NCBI GenBank assembly: GCA_016802295.1
Contig: JAESIW010000138.1
Coordinates: forward strand, 3,128,152-3,192,151
DNA length: 64,000 bases
Source: Brachionus rotundiformis
Taxonomy: Eukaryota > Rotifera > Eurotatoria > Ploima > Brachionidae
Direction of reading: 5' to 3'
Shown: one piece after another, positions 48,901 to 61,467 of the stretch
Position numbering within the stretch: the first letter of the stretch is position 1
Layout of the letters: every line of letters begins with the position of its first letter
Translations under genes and position numbers: made by a program
The notes under the pieces: generated by a model
Database searches by the model: none
What the model was told of the DNA's origin: nothing
What the model saw: the letters and a program-made list of their open reading frames with translations, nothing else

Positions 48901-50046
48901 GTGAAGACTTTGACTTGGTAAGTTGATTAGAATAGGCTGACACAATTGGTATAAGATTGATAACCTCTTTGGCAATTATTAAGTCGGTTTTCGTTTCAAA
49001 CGAATCAAAACTTGACTGTAAAGTTTTATAATACGAACCAACATTCTCTTTTTTTGTTGACAGATCATTTGTGTTTATTGTTATGTTATATTGTATGTAA
49101 AGTGATAAAAAAAATTTCCTCAAAAAAATTTGAGTGTCAGTATGTTTCATTGCTGTATTCTCTGAACATTCTTTATTTTTGATTGAATTATCTAAAAACT
49201 CAAAAAGATCTCCATAAAAAGCCTCAAAACGCGGTGAGCGCATAAAATTGCTTTCAAAAATCCGAATTGAATTGAAAAGAACATAAAAATTTGTGGTCAC
49301 TTTTACATAAAATTTTAGACCATGTTGAAACAATTTAATTGCTGATTCAATATCCTTATTGATAAGTTCTTTCTAATTAAAAGGATAAATAATTAGAAAA
49401 ATTAAAACTTTTATTGTAGTTCGAGATTACATTTATGGCTTGATTGTAGCATAAGGGTGCCAAATACTTGATGTATCGTTCTGTCTCGGTGTCATATGGA
49501 TTTTCGCATAAAAACGGATAGATGCGCTGCAATTCACACAAAAAATCATCTGCCAAATCATAAAGTTGCTTTGGAAAAAAATTCAAAATAAAAAGTTTTA
49601 TTTGTATAATTAGGTAGAAAAAATTTAAATACTTCATTTATTAAATTTTTGCAGTACATAATACCATAATAGATAATACTGTTCTTAGGTGTTTGTTTTT
49701 GTTCATGTTTTAAACAAAAATCGAACCATATTCTAAATGTCTGAAGTCTGCTTTATTTACTGAAAATTTGAATTAAGTTCTATTTACCTTGAAGGCATGC
49801 CTGATATGATTTTTATCTTTTAGAGAATTTAAAATTGTCAAAGCTTTTGCACCAATCCTAAACATTTGATCGTTTGTATGAGAATTAGATATTATCATTT
49901 TCTTAAGTTGATGCATATTTTTAGAATGATTTATTTTTGTTTATTTGAAAATAAAATACTTGAGATATGTATACAGTCTCCTTAAAATTGTAGGCCTCAA
50001 TTGATTCAAACAATTTTTTCTTATCGATAATATCTACCCGACTCAT
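42994..50046 (-). CDS. ESPL1: Separase (separin), cysteine protease that opens cohesin
   Basis: Fourteen exons (50046-49960, 49901-49788, 49740-49633, 49568-49431, 49372-48541, 48475-48332, 48282-48131, 47840-47536, 47483-47325, 47268-46233, 46179-46122, 45993-45772, 45245-43466, 43417-42994) join in frame to 1852 aa; human separase is 2120. The C-terminal caspase-like domain is clear: LLIDKNLHQIPFE and MPSIHFLQ, then catalytic His1716 in YTGHGSG and catalytic Cys1742 in ILMGCSSG, followed by GNLWDVTDRDID. The preceding 1500 residues are helical-repeat sequence with a disordered basic patch near exon 10 (KLPKRRRMK), a possible nuclear signal. It cleaves kleisin at anaphase and should be held by securin and Cdk1-cyclin B. 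The weakest part of the model is the first three small exons. Confidence 0.92.
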
Positions 50047-50494
50047 TTTGACAGATAAGATCAGAAAAAAAAATTGTATACGGTTTAAAATATATATTTT
50101 GACGAATTCAAATAATTCTTGCAAGCGAAAAATTTTATTTTTTAACATAGTAAAATTTTAATTTATAGTTTTTAATCCTTAAGAAACTAGACTTTAGAGC
50201 ATTTTGAATAAATATAAACAATAAATGCAACACTTGGTATGTTTCAAATGCTTTAGTCTTAGTTTTTGTTTAATTACATATGATCGAAATCTATTTTATG
50301 TCAGAATTAATTTTTTCAATTAATAAATTTAAATCCAATAAATATTAGTTAAAAAGTATTCTCTTATTTTATGTAAGATAAAAAGATTAGTTATTTTTTT
50401 TTAATGCTTTACAAAAATCTTTATTTAAATAATTAAATTAAAAATAAATAAATTAAATTAATAATATTTTGATCTAATTTTTCTTTCCTTAAAC
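50047..50494. other. Spacer between separase start and glucosidase stop
   Basis: Both neighbours are on the minus strand. The gap holds the separase promoter and the 3' flank of the glucosidase. It is AT-rich with no defined motif. Confidence 0.4.
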
Positions 50495-53400
50495 TTAAAA
50501 TTTAATAATAACCTTATGGTTATCATCCATCGTCAAATTCAGATCTTGAATTTCAAGTGATAAATCCAAACTGTCATAAGTGTATTTAGCATTTGTCAAT
50601 TTTACATTATCGACCCAAAATTCACTTGGTCTAAACTTGACATCAAACAATCTTATTTTATTTAATTTATTGTTAATAGTGTATCCATTAGTTTGAACAA
50701 TAATATCAATAATACTCTCAGTATTAATGTGGGAATAGTTGTATTCAATCATCTTAAATTTTTGACTGCTAATTGAATCATTGGACTCACCATCATCCCA
50801 ATAAAGATTTCCTGAAGCTCGATCAGCTTCATCTGGAGCTACAATAATACCAAACGAATTCTTTCTACTAGCATCTGTGTTGATGCCAGGCTCTTGTATC
50901 GGTAAAATAGCGCCTCCTCTCACATGTAATGGAATAAAATCTCTTGGCGCAGCAACGGCAATAGTTTTTGAATCGATTTCTTGTCCATTGTAGTAGTCAA
51001 ACCATCTGGCTTCTGGCGGAATGTAAACATCTTTGCTAGTTCTACCAGGATAAATAACAGGAGAAATTAAAAGCCATTTTCCCCATAAAAATTGCTCATC
51101 TATATCATAAGTGCGTTTATCGAATGGGAATTCATGAGCCAACGATCTAACCACAGTTCCTCCATTAACATGTACATTATAGAATAAGGTGTACAAATAT
51201 GGTAATAGACTGTATCTTAAAAGCACTGTTTTTTTCATTGAAGCAGTAACTGCTGGATTGAAAACAGCTGGATCTTGGTTTGTACCATATAAACCATTGT
51301 GATTTCGATAGAAAGGATTAAAGGCTCCTAACTGCATCCATCTTTCGCATAATTCATCACCAGCATCATCGAAAAATCCACAAATATCAGCTCCTACATA
51401 AGGAATCAAGAACAAGTTAAACTCAAGTAAACCAATAATGTTGTATTTCAAATGATTCCATCCAGAGGCATTGTCGCCTAGCCAGTGACCTGCTCGTTGA
51501 CCCGAACCGGGAAAAGTACTTCTGGTAATAACGACAGGTCTTTTGTTTGGTCTTGTTTGAAGTAATGCTTCATAGGTTGCTATAGTTTGAGTGTAGCCAT
51601 ACAAATTGTGCACATCATATTGTTTGTAAACATTTCTACCATCAGTTTGCTCGCCACACAAGCAAAGAGTCTTAAAAAATAGTTTTAAAACAAGGCTAAA
51701 TAATAATTTTGATAATAATTTCTATTCTAATCTTCTAATGATTAAAAAATTTAGCTATTCATCCCTTCAAATAATTTAGATAGTATACCTTGTCGCTTAA
51801 TCTTTCTCCAAAGGCAGCATTTGTCCGGTATGGAGGGTCATCTTTGAAAATATTTTAAAACTTTAAACGAACTTAGTTATTAAAAAAACCTACCATATCT
51901 ATTAAAAGGACATTTCAAGCTCCATGGAGGTAAATTATCTGGCCAATTAAAGGGCTTGTTCAAATTGGTACCAAAATTTGCTGGTTCATTCATATCAATC
52001 CAAAGACCATCGAATTTAAGGACATTTTGGTAGTACAATTTAATTTCATCTGCCCACCATTGAATAGTTCTGTTGTTAAAAAAGTCTGGGAAAAGAACTT
52101 TTCCTTCTGGCCATACATATCCAAGCATATTTCGATTTACGGTCTCATCAACTTGAGGATTAATGTCTTGCGGCCATTTAAGCCAAACATCATTTTGCAT
52201 ACCACGATTGTAGGGTTGATAGTCAGGCTCATTAGTTACCAAGGCTGGATCAACAATTGGAATAAATCTAATACCTCTTGTTTTCAATTCATTAACATAT
52301 TCTGGCAAACCAGAAAAAGCTATTTTGTTGTAAGTAAAATCTTTGTTACGTTCAAAGTGATCAATGTCACCGTGTTGTATATCTAAAGGTATTCCAGCGT
52401 CAACTGTACGACTTATTGCTCCTTTCATATTGTCTAACGTGTTGTATCCATATCGAGATAATTGAAAGCCTAGAGCGTAATAGGGTGGCATCATTGGTTT
52501 ACCAATCAATCTTGAATACTGTTGTATGACACTTTCTGGAGTTGGACCCGAGAATATATACATATCCAAAATTCCACCCAAAGTTCGGTACATGAAAGTT
52601 TTCATTGCTGAAAAACGGTATTCTTGGGCATTACTGTTCAAAATCAATACACCATGAGAAGAGCCATCAGATTCAATACACATGTAGAATGGCTGAGTAC
52701 CGTAAAGAGCTTTACTTCCACCCAATGGAGGCTCATCTCTTGCCCAAATGGGAAAAGTCAATGCATTAGATGTAAACTGATGTCGAAAAGTTTCATGAGT
52801 ACTTTCACCAAAACCGTACACATTTTCAGTAGCCAAGCGGGCATAAAAATGAATGTATCTATCAGAATATACATAGCTTTCAGCGTACTCACGAGTGCTA
52901 AAAAGTCTTGAGCCAGTCGACTTACGGAATATCTCAATAACAAGTCTACCTTGGCTATCAGACTCAATTCTTGGATCAAGATCGTTTGATGACAAAAGAC
53001 CATCTTGTTGACTCACTGGATTGGACCACGAGGTTTGTACTGGAACCTCAAAACGTTGTTTATCACCATCCTCTATTTTTATTCTCAACATATTAGCACC
53101 TTTTAATTCACTAGTTATCTTAAGATTGGTAATATCTTCTCCATACATGCTTAATGAATCAGCTTTTGTTGCAGTGTATTCTTTTTTGGAACGTTCTGAG
53201 CCAGCATTAATGGTATTAAAGCCTGAATTAAGCCTATAAGATACTCTTGATTTATCAATATGACACCAAGGTACATTTTGAGCGTTTGATGGAGTCCATG
53301 TACACTTACGCTGTGAACATCTGTATTCAGTAGCACCACTATCTGGAGAGCAATCAACTTTTAGTCTTTCATCACTCAAATCAATAACCTCTGGAATTAC

Positions 53401-56400
53401 AACTGGCTTGAAATTAATCTCAAAATCTTCAGTCATTTGGAGATTAAGATCAGTCAATGAAAGTTCACCAAAGTCATTTACATTTAAATTTGTCAAATTA
53501 AGCACTTGAGGAGCTTGTCGGGAATTATAAACTTTGATTGAAGCTTCGACTTTACCAGCTATTTTTCCAAAACCCATAATTCTGATTGTGTCCAATTTCA
53601 TATTTTGCATACCATCATAATTGTTGCTGGTAATAGTCATTTTTAGTTGGTTATTGCTATAAACAAATCTTGATAAGTAATAATTGGAGTTTTCAATCGA
53701 ATCTATTGAATCACCATCATCATAAAACAATTCGCCTTGTGCATTATCATATTCGTCTAGTGCAATTATTAATCCGAATGGATTCTTTCTGCTAAATGAA
53801 GTATTATTAGCTGGATTTTGAGTTGGTAGAATGAATCCTCCTCGTACATGTAGATTAATGAAATTGAATGGAGCATCAAGAGTTGCAAAACCCTTAACAG
53901 CCAAAGAACCATCATAGTAAGAGTACCATTTGCTTAAAGGAGGGAAATATGCATCAACATTAAGCTTGTTAGCTTCAACAACTGGTGTAACTAGCCAAGC
54001 TGGACCTACCAAAAATTGACGATCAATTGTTCGACAATTTTTGTCTTGTGGGAATTCTTGGAACAAACCACGAATTACCAAATTTCCATTGGTGTGGGAT
54101 TTATAAAACAAAGTATAATAATATGGAAGGATTGTGTATCTAATATTTAAAGCATTGATTGTAGAATCAATTGATGCTTGTGACCATGCAGCTGGATCTT
54201 GATCTATTTCTTTCCATACATTGTGATTTCTAGAGTAGGGATAAAAAGCTCCAATTTGTTGCCAACGTGTGCACAATTCTTCATTTGAAGTACTGGTGAA
54301 ACCGCATATATCGGCACCAGTATAAGTTCTATATTAAAAATAATTAAATTAAAATTAACTATTTAGCTATTTAGCTTACATTCCGAAGATTCCAAATTCA
54401 ATCATTCCAATAATAGAACGGTGTAAATCTTTAAAGCTTGAATCGTTGTCTCCTAGCCAGTGACCAGCATAACGACCATTTCCAATGAATGTTGATCTAG
54501 ATAGAACAAAACTTCGTTTTCCTGTGGCCAATTGTGTAGCTATTTGGGTTGCTTTTGCTTGCTTAAGACCGTAAAGATTGTGTACATCATAGTGACGGTA
54601 CTTTCCATCCTCATGTAAGCCGATCATACATAATGTTTTTTGAGACAATCTTGCTTGTTTCTGATATTCGTCGTATCTGTAAACGGCTTTTGTTCTAAAT
54701 GGTGGATCATCATATTTGGAGTATGGACATTTCAATGACCAATATGGATATTTATCATCAGGCCAATTCCATGGTTTATCTTCATTTGTTCCAAAAACAG
54801 ACTTTTAAAAAAGTTGAAAAATTAATTTTTTGATTGAACTTATCAAGTTTTTAACACTTAAATAAAACTTTTGATATACTATTACTTAATTGAAAATTTT
54901 AGAACCTTAAGGATTCAATTAATTTCAAATAGTATTTTCCTTAGAAAAAAAAACAGTTTTTAATTTTTATAATCTGATTAAAAAAATTCTAAAAATGTTT
55001 TTAATTATCTGTGAAAAAATTTAGGTAATATTAAGTAATCCTATCTTTTCAATATCTTTTAAGTTAAATAACTAAAACTTTAAGCTTAATACAAATTACT
55101 GAATTCAATTTTTGAAAAAGATAAAATTTTTACCGGTTCGTTCATATCGATCCATAATGCATCAAATGAAATATTGGTCTTTCTGTATTCAATAATTGTA
55201 TCTATCCACCATTTATGAGTTCTATTGTTCATGAAATCTGGATATGCAACTTTGTCATCTGGCCAGCAGTATCCAATCATTATATCTGAATTAGTTTCAG
55301 CATAATCAGGTGAAAAATTCTTTGGCCATTTGATATAAACATCTTCAGTCACACCATCCAAATATGGTTTATAGTCAAACTGGCCTCTATCGATAACTAA
55401 AGCTGGATCAACAATTGGTACCACATGCATACCTTTTGATTGAAGTTCTTTGAAAAATTCTGGCAATTCTTTAAACTTGTCTCTATCAATTGTAAAATCC
55501 ATTTGATTTTGAAAGTGCTCAATATCAGCATATTGAATGTCTAAAGGAATACCAGCGTCCAGATTTCTCTGTACTATTCTCTTCATATCATTTAAATCCT
55601 GATATTCCCAACGACTCAATTGAAAACCAAGTGAGAAATATGGGATCATTATTGGATGTCCAACTAAAGCGGTATATTGTTGAACTACTGATTCAGGAGT
55701 TGGTCCACTGAAGAAATAAAAATCGAATATACCTCCAATTGATCGAAGAATTAAAGCTGGATTCGGCGTAAACGAATATTCCATTGCATTACTGTTAATC
55801 AAAACAGCACCATGAGCATTACCATCGGCTTCTAAGACATTGTAAACTGGTTGAACACCGTATTGACTTAGCTCTTCACCAGCAACATTGGCTTCATCTC
55901 TAGCAAACATGCCCCATGTCTTGAAATTCATATTATGACTCAATGAAGGATGGTTATTCTCTCCAAAACCATAAACATTTGAATCAGTCGGTAAAATAGT
56001 TGCAATTTGTAAAAATTGATCTGAAAACACCATGCCACCGATTGAAGTATCGAATAAGACTGTACCAGTGGACTTTCTGATAATTTTGAATACAAAAACT
56101 GAATCTGATGCTCTATTTTCAAATGTAACCTCAAAGTCGGAAGTAAATGGATTTGTATCTTGGACATCATTTAGATCCAGAGGAACTTCGTATCGTTGGT
56201 TGTAACGATCGTAAATTTTGATTCTCAGTGTTTTTGTATTAATGTATTCTATATCCATTGCTAAATCGTTTACTGGATTTGAAAAAGCTGGCAAATGCTG
56301 CGTCAGCCGAGTTAAGTATATACGATCTCCTTTTTCAGTTTTGATTGAACTGGTCATTTTATAACCAAAACCAGTTTGTGGAAAAAAGCACCATGGTGCT

Positions 56401-56576
56401 CCAGCACGAGAAGAATATTGATAAACACAGTGTCTTAAACGGCATTTATCTTCAATTGGTTGACCAAATGAATATGGTGCTTCTGGAAAGCAATCAATAC
56501 GCTGAGCATCAAGATCTGGTTTAACATTACAAACCAGAAATGATATTAAGCAAATAAAGCTAATTATAAGATTCAT
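50495..56576 (-). CDS. Two-module GH31 alpha-glucosidase with trefoil domains (maltase-glucoamylase/sucrase-isomaltase-like), secreted
   Basis: Exons 56576-55134, 54801-54380, 54328-51894, 51841-51789 and 51670-50495 join in frame to 1842 aa, against about 1827 for human sucrase-isomaltase. A signal peptide (IISFICLISFLVCN) leads into P-type trefoil 1 (from Cys29). GH31 module 1 has nucleophile Asp477 in WIDMNEP and acid/base Asp599 in HWLGDN. Trefoil 2 (about 945-985, CSPDSG to PWCHIDK) and GH31 module 2 (Asp1400, Asp1517) follow. Both active sites are complete. It should release glucose from the non-reducing ends of maltose, starch dextrins or similar. Unlike the vertebrate enzymes, it has no N-terminal stalk or membrane anchor and no C-terminal helix, so it looks secreted, presumably into the gut. 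The four long ORFs here are one gene. Confidence 0.92.
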
Positions 56577-57399
56577 TTCTGAATTGAATAGGTATTCAAT
56601 CCGAATTGATTTTAAAATTTTATTTTAACAAATAAACATTTTTATATCAATTTGTTTATGTAACGACTTCAAGTGCATCTTTTCTCAAATTATTTAAGGT
56701 GTGCCTTTTTTATACAAAAAAAAATCTGAATACTTTTACTTATCTAGTTCATTGTTGATAATAAAATCATTCGATTGATTTGCTAATCTAAAGCTGGCTT
56801 TAAATAATGTGAAGAGGCAAATGAGAAAATAATAAGAAAATTTATATAAATTAAATAAATGTACTTGTTATCGTTACCTTACGCCAAGTCATTTGATATA
56901 AATAGTTTTAAATGCTTGATTCCTATTATCAAATAATCAAAATTATTAATATAATTGCTTAATCATTCTTATTAAGCAAATTAAAAATATGATTAAAATT
57001 AATGACTCTTAGATATCTTAAATTTCAAATATTTTAATTTTTTTTAGCGTTTAAATAAAAAAATAAATGAAAATTAATACAATCAAATAAAGTTTAAATA
57101 AAAGACTAAAAAAATATTCTTAATAAATCGTTTCTCTTATGCGATATTTTTTAAAAAATCAAGTTAATTAAAAAAAAAATTATTATTGAAGAACAAGGTC
57201 ACTTACAGAAGTATAAAAATAGGATATCTTAATTTGAAAAGTCAGTATCATTAATAAAAGTTTAGCAAACCTTAAAAAAGGAATATTTAGACAATTAATA
57301 AGACAAAAATACGAATAAATTATTAATTAAGAATTCATTTTTTAATAGGGTTTTTATTTTCAATAATATCAAATTTTTTTAAAATTTCTAAGTTATTCA
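56577..57399. other. AT-rich spacer between glucosidase and acetylcholinesterase
   Basis: Same-strand neighbours. It holds the glucosidase promoter and the 3' flank of the esterase. No coding sequence or repeat is recognised. Confidence 0.45.
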
Positions 57400-57497
57400 C
57401 TATTGTTTGGAATAAAAAAAAATCCACCAGAAAAATGATATTATGCTGACTGTTTTGCTGGAGCTTTCAATTACGCCATTACATAAATTACATTTCC
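57400..57497 (-). CDS. Tail exon of acetylcholinesterase (H-type, GPI signal)
   Basis: This 98-nt exon is too short for ORF detection. Acceptor TTTTCAG ends at 57498 and the upstream donor is CAAA|GTAAAC at 57577/57576; the phases agree (1 nt carried over). It codes 31 residues: two cysteines for dimerisation, a likely omega site among Asn-Gly or Ser-Ser, and a hydrophobic C-terminus. The stop is TAG at 57402-57400. Confidence 0.7.
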
Positions 57498-60069
57498 CTG
57501 AAAAGTATTATATTTAATATAAATAATATATTTTTTTAATAATTTACTAAATCTTAAGATTATGAAAAATGTTTACTTTGAGTTAAAAATAAAGTTGGTA
57601 TTAAAGAACCCCAAAATGTACAATATTCGGCTCTTAAATTGTATCCGACAGTGATTTGGTTTGAATTCAAATTTAAATATGCTCTTTGAGTATCATTAAT
57701 GGTATTTCGTTCAATTTGATACTTTGGCCAATATTCTATATCATGACCATCAGAGCTATTTGTTTTAAAAACAAAACTTTGTTCGTTCGGGTTTGAAAAA
57801 CGCACAAAATTAGACCAATATTTGAGAATTTTCGTAGACAACATTCTCTCTTGGGATGTATAATTTAGCTTTGGATAAAGAGGCTCTCCAAAAACAAACA
57901 TTATTTCATCACCATGCATGACTCCAAGCCATTCGGGCCAGTTATGCTGAGAACTTCGTTGTGTATAATAATATAAATATACATCTAGATTGTTCAAAGC
58001 ATATATATTGGCAAAGTCAATGACTGGACAAACAAAATGAAAATCGCCGGCAGCATCATCAAGGTTCTCAAAATTTTTTTTATTGTTATGGACATTATCT
58101 GAAAAAAAAATTTATTTACTAATTTTGCTAGGTATTTTAATATTGCTTTGTACCCCAATTTGAATATCTATACAATATTGAATTGATTATTGGCTGAGAA
58201 CTTGTTGAAGGAAATTGCGGATAAAAATAAAATAAACTTGTAATCATATCTTTGAATAATTCAAAACTTATATCTGGTATTGAATCAAAATCTCTATACT
58301 CTCGAAATGCATAAACAAAGAACCAATTTCCTTCATCTTTATTAGCTCCTAAGAGTATCGGACACTTTTTAAAATGACCTCTGTTTAATAAATTCAATGG
58401 ATAGTCTTCTAAAAAATAATAATCTACTACTGGTAAAAATGTAAACTGTGCTACACCATGAGACGCTTTGGCATAAAAATGTTCATCTGATTTTTCGATT
58501 GCCGTTTGTGGATCAATTTTCATTGTACAATCTATCATTTCATTAACTGTACCCTTGCAACCAAAACTTTCTATTATTTCTTTATTTCTTTTCAAAGCTT
58601 CGATTCCTTCAAGTAGTGCCCAATCTGCAAGAGCTGTACCACTTTGCATTATCACATTATTGAATAAATTTGAAGATAATTTCGACAATAGATGTAAACT
58701 AACGCTTACAGAACCAGCACTCTCTCCAAATATGGTAATTTTAGAATTATCTCCTCCAAAATATTGGATATTGTTGTAAATCCATTTGAGTGCAAGGTAT
58801 TGGTCCAAAAGACCCTGATTACCAGGTGCATTTTCATGATTCAGATATAAAAAACCGAATATAGAAACTCTATATTGAATACTTACAAATATCAAATTAG
58901 TTTCTGAAACTATTACTCTTGGATCGTATATTTTCAATGTTGAGGTTCCTGAGTAAAAGCCTCCACCATAAATCCAGACCTTTATATTTTTCAATCAAAT
59001 AATTATTTTTGAATAAAATATTGAATAAATATTGATTAAATTTTTCAACAAATATAATTTTCGTTTTGATAACAATAAAAATAAAATTTTACATAAATTT
59101 TAGTTTAATAAAATATATTTTAAAAATAGCTTTTTTTTAGATGTGTGATTAAGTACAAATGAGAAAAGAGAAAAATTTTACACAGGTCCTTTAATTCAAT
59201 TATTACTTAAAAAATTTCTATTTTTAAATATTTCCTCATATTTAAACACTTTTATCGAGATTATGTGTGACTAAATTATTCAAATAGTCTTTTAAACTAA
59301 TCTTTGGGAGTTGTTTTACGGAAGATGTCTTTTTGAAGATTATTATGCTATATATGTTATTAATTTTATGTATATTTTATATCTTAAAAGTTAAAATAAA
59401 ACTATTGACATTTTGATGTTTTTGTTAATTTTATACAAATAAATATTTAAAATTTTCAAATTAAAGAAAAAATTTTTCTTTATGATAAAATATGAAGTTT
59501 TTGATTCTGATAAGTCAATGTTTGATCGATAAAGCTTTCTCATAAAACAAGCTTTATATTTTGAACTTCAGACCAATATTAATGAATTAAATAATACTTA
59601 CTAAAATGGGAGTACTTGAGGATCGTCTAGCCGGAGCCCAAATATTTAAATAAAGACAATCTTCACTGACATTAGTATTTGGGTTCCACATTTCAATTCC
59701 ATCGAAACCACTAAGCATCATATCAGGCAATTGATAACAAGTATTTGGCCAATGTACTGTATCTAATATACCATTCCAACTTTTTGCCGAAATAGGCCTT
59801 TTAAAACGTAGCTTTCCGATTGGTTTTTGAGCATATGGAATACCAAGCCAAGCATGCAAACTGTGACGAGTATTTTGTTTGGACGATGAAATCGTCTCTT
59901 CGTAATTTTCATCAAGATCGAACTGTCTTCCTCTGACATATCCGTTTTCAGTATTAATAATAAGCTTACCCGGACGAAATTTTTGTCCATATGTATCATC
60001 TTGTCCAAAAGCCTTTAGAGAGACCAGAATTATAATGTTAAATTTAAATATTAATGCATTCTCGAGCAT
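57400..60069 (-). CDS. Acetylcholinesterase with C-terminal GPI-type tail
   Basis: Exons 60069-59602, 58979-58154, 58098-57577 and 57497-57400 join in frame to 637 aa. A hydrophobic leader (about 9-20, FKFNIIILVSL) precedes the alpha/beta-hydrolase fold. Choline-site Trp128 lies in MWNPNTNVSEDCLYLNIW, equivalent to Torpedo Trp84. The oxyanion hole is GGGF. The catalytic triad is Ser243 (FGESAGS), Glu372 (NKDEG) and His493 (GVMHGDE). Acyl-pocket residues QFTF match the FxF of true acetylcholinesterases. It hydrolyses acetylcholine at the cell surface or synapse. The last exon encodes KCNLCNG, small residues (ESSSK) and a hydrophobic end (VSIISFFWWIFFY), the layout of a cysteine-bearing, GPI-anchored H-type tail. 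Reading through the last donor instead stops after QSKHFS and would give a soluble form. Confidence 0.92.
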
Positions 60070-61467
60070 TTTATCCTAGGGTTATATCGATTATATTACT
60101 CAATCATCTAAATCAGATACATCACATTTAAAAAAAAAGGTATCTAATTTAATTAATTAAATTTAATTTGAAATACAAGTTAATAGATTTTAATCTAATT
60201 ATTAAATATTAGATAAAATCAATTTTCTGAAGGATCAGTCAATTTCCATTCTTTCGTTAAAATCAGCCACCCACATAAAAATATTTAAAATAAAATTTTT
60301 TTTTTCAATGTCCTGATTACAAGAGGAAAAAGATAAATGTTTTACAAATCTAAAATTTTATATAAAAATGTTTAACTTTAGATTTAATTATATTTAAAAT
60401 TGACAAACAAAAATAAAAAAAAAACATGGAAAATGATTTCTAATTTAAGGAAATAAATCTTGCGATGAAAACCTAGAAACGCTTAAAATATCGAAAATTT
60501 GCTTCAACTTAATTTTAACCATTATTTTAATGCAATTTGATATTTTATTTTTCCAAGAGAATAAAACTATTGATTTTTAGATTTTTTTTTCAATACCAAA
60601 TTACAAATCAAGAGAAAATAAACATTGGCTCTAACAGATAACACCCTAAAGTTAGACAATTATTTCATATATTAAACAATTAAAATTGTTTAATTAAGCT
60701 TTTAAATAATACTTTTTAGTTAAAAAACTAAACAAAAATTAAAATTAATCATATAATATCGTTGGGATATCATTTGTAAAAATATTTTATTTCAAAAATG
60801 AACAGTCATTTTTATACTGATTTCAAATAGTTTAATATCTCAACCTTTAACTATTTTTTTGTAACTTAAACTAAATAAGTAAAAATGTAATTTCAATTTA
60901 TTGAAATTTAGACAAGTTAATATAAATTCTCATAAAAAATAATGATTAAATTTAAATCATTAATTTTAATTATTTAACAAGAATGATTTTCAGTTTTTAA
61001 AATTGGAAAATAAATAAAAAAAATTTACTGAATTTTTTAAATAATCGCTATCATTTGATTTTATTAAATGATATAAAATTTTATTTAATTTGAAAAAGAA
61101 ATTATATTAACAAAAGAAATATTTGTTATCGAACAAAATTGAAAAGATTATCTCTAGAGGTTTTAACTAACAGAAGAAAGAACTTTGTTCATTGATTAAA
61201 AAGTATCAAAAAGCTAATCAATAGAAATAAATTATTTCCTGACTAAATTTATTAATTTGATTTTTTGATTTTAGAAATCAATGTTGATATTTAATTTAAA
61301 TTTTTTTTTCTAACCTCATAATGTTTTATAATAATATCAGAATCAGCTAAATTAAGCTAAATTCAATCCCAGTAATTTATGATCCTTAGTTCTTAAAATA
61401 GAAAATTCTTTGAATACTTAAGAATAATTTATAACTAAAATTCTAATAGCTAAACCAAAATTAAAAT
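60070..61467. promoter_or_regulatory. Divergent intergenic region between acetylcholinesterase and a RING gene
   Basis: This 1.4-kb gap carries both promoters. It is AT-rich with homopolymer runs, and I find no specific element. Confidence 0.4.

Noticed and set aside
50495..56576. Several separate alpha-glucosidase genes or pseudogenes
   Set aside because: All pieces join through canonical introns in frame into one signal-peptide protein with two complete modules, so no break is needed.
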